Positions 62,601-64,000 of a stretch of 64,000 bases of DNA are shown here, in pieces. Source of the stretch: Daphnia pulex. Taxonomy: Eukaryota; Arthropoda; Branchiopoda; Diplostraca; Daphniidae. The position numbers and the translations under genes are program-made. Position 1 is the first letter of the stretch; each line of letters starts with the position of its first letter. Under the pieces are notes generated by a model. That model was not told the DNA's origin. It did not search any database and saw only the letters and a list, made by a program, of their open reading frames with translations. The DNA is taken from the NCBI RefSeq assembly GCF_021134715.1, contig NC_060021.1, positions 7,224,501 to 7,288,500 of the forward strand, read 5' to 3'.

Positions 62601-64000
62601 CATGTTGAAGAAAAAAGGACTGACTGACAGTCAACAAGGTATGCTACCTTGTTTGGTAACCTGTTGGCTGCTTCCATTGATTCTCCTGTTTTACTTCCTT
62701 AAGCTTGATTTGAGGTATTGCTTTTTGTCGCTTAAATATTGTTGAAAATTATAGTCAAACTAAAAAATGTTCATTCTGTCTACAGGGTAACTCCGCTACT
62801 TATCATGGACTTCATCCATTGGTGATGCTGTAATTCAAGAGAATGCTGTCATTCAAGACTATTAAATTGTGTAGTTGTTAGATAAAACAGCTAACCATTG
62901 GCCATGTAATCACCCTGGCTGCAGTTAATTAAGGCAGTCTCCCCTGTCTTGATTGACTGTATGTGCGAGTTTCAAAAGCAGTTTATCACCCAAATGAGAC
63001 AAAAGGAGTTGGTTAGGTTTGTTTTATTTGGGTATAAACTGCTTTAAAATTTGCACAGAAGAACATTTGAATTGAACCGGACGCTTTGTTTATTGAATTT
63101 CAACAATTTTAGCTAATATATAATTGGGTTAAATTTAATTTTTTAATTGACTTTAATTTATTTATTTTATCCATTTAATTATTATATTATTTTATAATGT
63201 TTTATTAAGTTAATAAATGTTTTAAAGCTTAAATATTTTATTTTTATTGCAACATTTGTACAGAAAGATTTCAATAGCAAATTTACAAGTATAACAAAAA
63301 ATTGCAGGTTTGACTTTGATACACAAATATTAAGTGAACGAAATAATTAGGGTTGAGGTAATATCATAGGATGACTACAGTTGAAACTTTTGTCACATCA
63401 TATCATAATGGAGAATTCAATCACAAACCTTGAACTTCCATATACTTAGGATGAAACACATATACAGATCAAATTTGTTATCAACTGGTATTTCACCGGC
63501 ACAGCAACATCAGGATGACACCAGAAACAGTTACTGCAGGGACTTCAGCTCGATTCAGGATAAAATCTTGAACTGGAATCAGATTACGAAACCGCTGAAC
63601 ATTTACACGATCCTGTGAAAAAGAAATAAATTTGAATTTAGATTAAGTAAACAGGAACTTCTTTTCACAAAAACTTATGAGCCAATACAATATTTTAATT
63701 GGAATTCAAAACTTCCTAAATTACAACCCAATATCAAAATCAATTTACCATTTCCAGATGACTACGTTGCTATCAAACTCCAGGATGGCGCCAACAATGA
63801 AGATTGCTTACAGAACCTGCAGCTCAACTTGCCTTGAATTCCCTATCAACATCTGGCTGCAAAAAACAACCTGCATGACGGTAATAAAGGTTATTACCAA
63901 ATTCTCAAATTCTTAACAAGATAATTAAAGAAATCTCTTACCCGAACATGAACTGCACACCAAATAGACACCGAAATAAACTCAAACTGACTTTGAAAAC
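59613..64000. other. Gene-poor right end
   Basis: AT-rich. Splice-like exons occur on both strands (for example minus 60519-60674, plus 62222-62341) but no model gives a sustained protein. It holds the fold-back element at 61405-61803. The last 600 bases contain minus-strand segments with good donors that may belong to a gene beginning outside the window. Confidence 0.4.
61405..61803. mobile_element. Fold-back (MITE-like) element with 30-bp perfect palindrome
   Basis: The ends are inverted copies (CAACAAAGCTCACTTG near 61408 and its complement near 61784). Inner segments also pair: TATTCGTGATCC at about 61520 with the complement of GATCACGAATA at about 61690, and GTCAGTAGCTCAGTAAAT with GGTCGGTAGCTCAATGG in degenerate form. 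The centre is a perfect 30-bp palindrome at 61595-61624. There are four ACTTCCGG words. No coding capacity. Confidence 0.6.

Overview
This window reads as intron-dense, compact animal nuclear DNA. The gene set and the many small secreted Gly/Tyr-rich proteins point to an arthropod, most likely a cladoceran crustacean such as Daphnia. That is an inference: short introns (mostly 50-120 bp), tandem cuticle-like gene families and a haemocyte-type transglutaminase fit, but no sequence comparison was run. Exon models were built by hand from splice sites, and reading phase was checked across every junction.

Region 1 (1-12 kb) holds conserved housekeeping genes: the 5' part of an RBM39/CAPER splicing factor (-), the eIF2B delta subunit (+), an MRNIP-like protein (-) head-to-head with an NT5C3-type cytosolic 5'-nucleotidase (+), and a complete 19-exon transglutaminase (-) with two alternative first exons. 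Region 2 (14.8-35.7 kb) is a family of small secreted structural proteins: three copies of a Gly/Tyr/His-rich protein (A1, A2, A3), two copies of a related protein (B1, B2), two copies of a short Tyr-rich protein (C1, and a decaying C2), and one Ser/Ala/Pro/Tyr repeat protein (D). B1-A2 and A3-B2 form a mirror-image inverted duplication around a spacer of about 8.4 kb. Most of these genes have a TATA box, a very short first coding exon and a signal peptide.

Region 3 (36.2-40.7 kb) is a tandem array of four BRI3-like (brain protein I3) membrane-protein genes. Region 4 has poly(ADP-ribose) glycohydrolase (-) and a very large ZNFX1 gene (+): SF1 helicase, NFX1 zinc fingers and a C-terminal RZ finger. 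The ZNFX1 frame carries a single in-frame TGA exactly where a zinc-finger cysteine is expected.

Region 5 (54-64 kb) is gene-poor: a degenerate tRNA-Leu-like sequence, an unrecognised small gene that needs a micro-intron, a ladder of non-coding exons whose introns carry C/D-box-like snoRNA candidates, a dead Tyr-rich repeat gene, and a 400-bp fold-back element with a perfect 30-bp palindrome at its centre.
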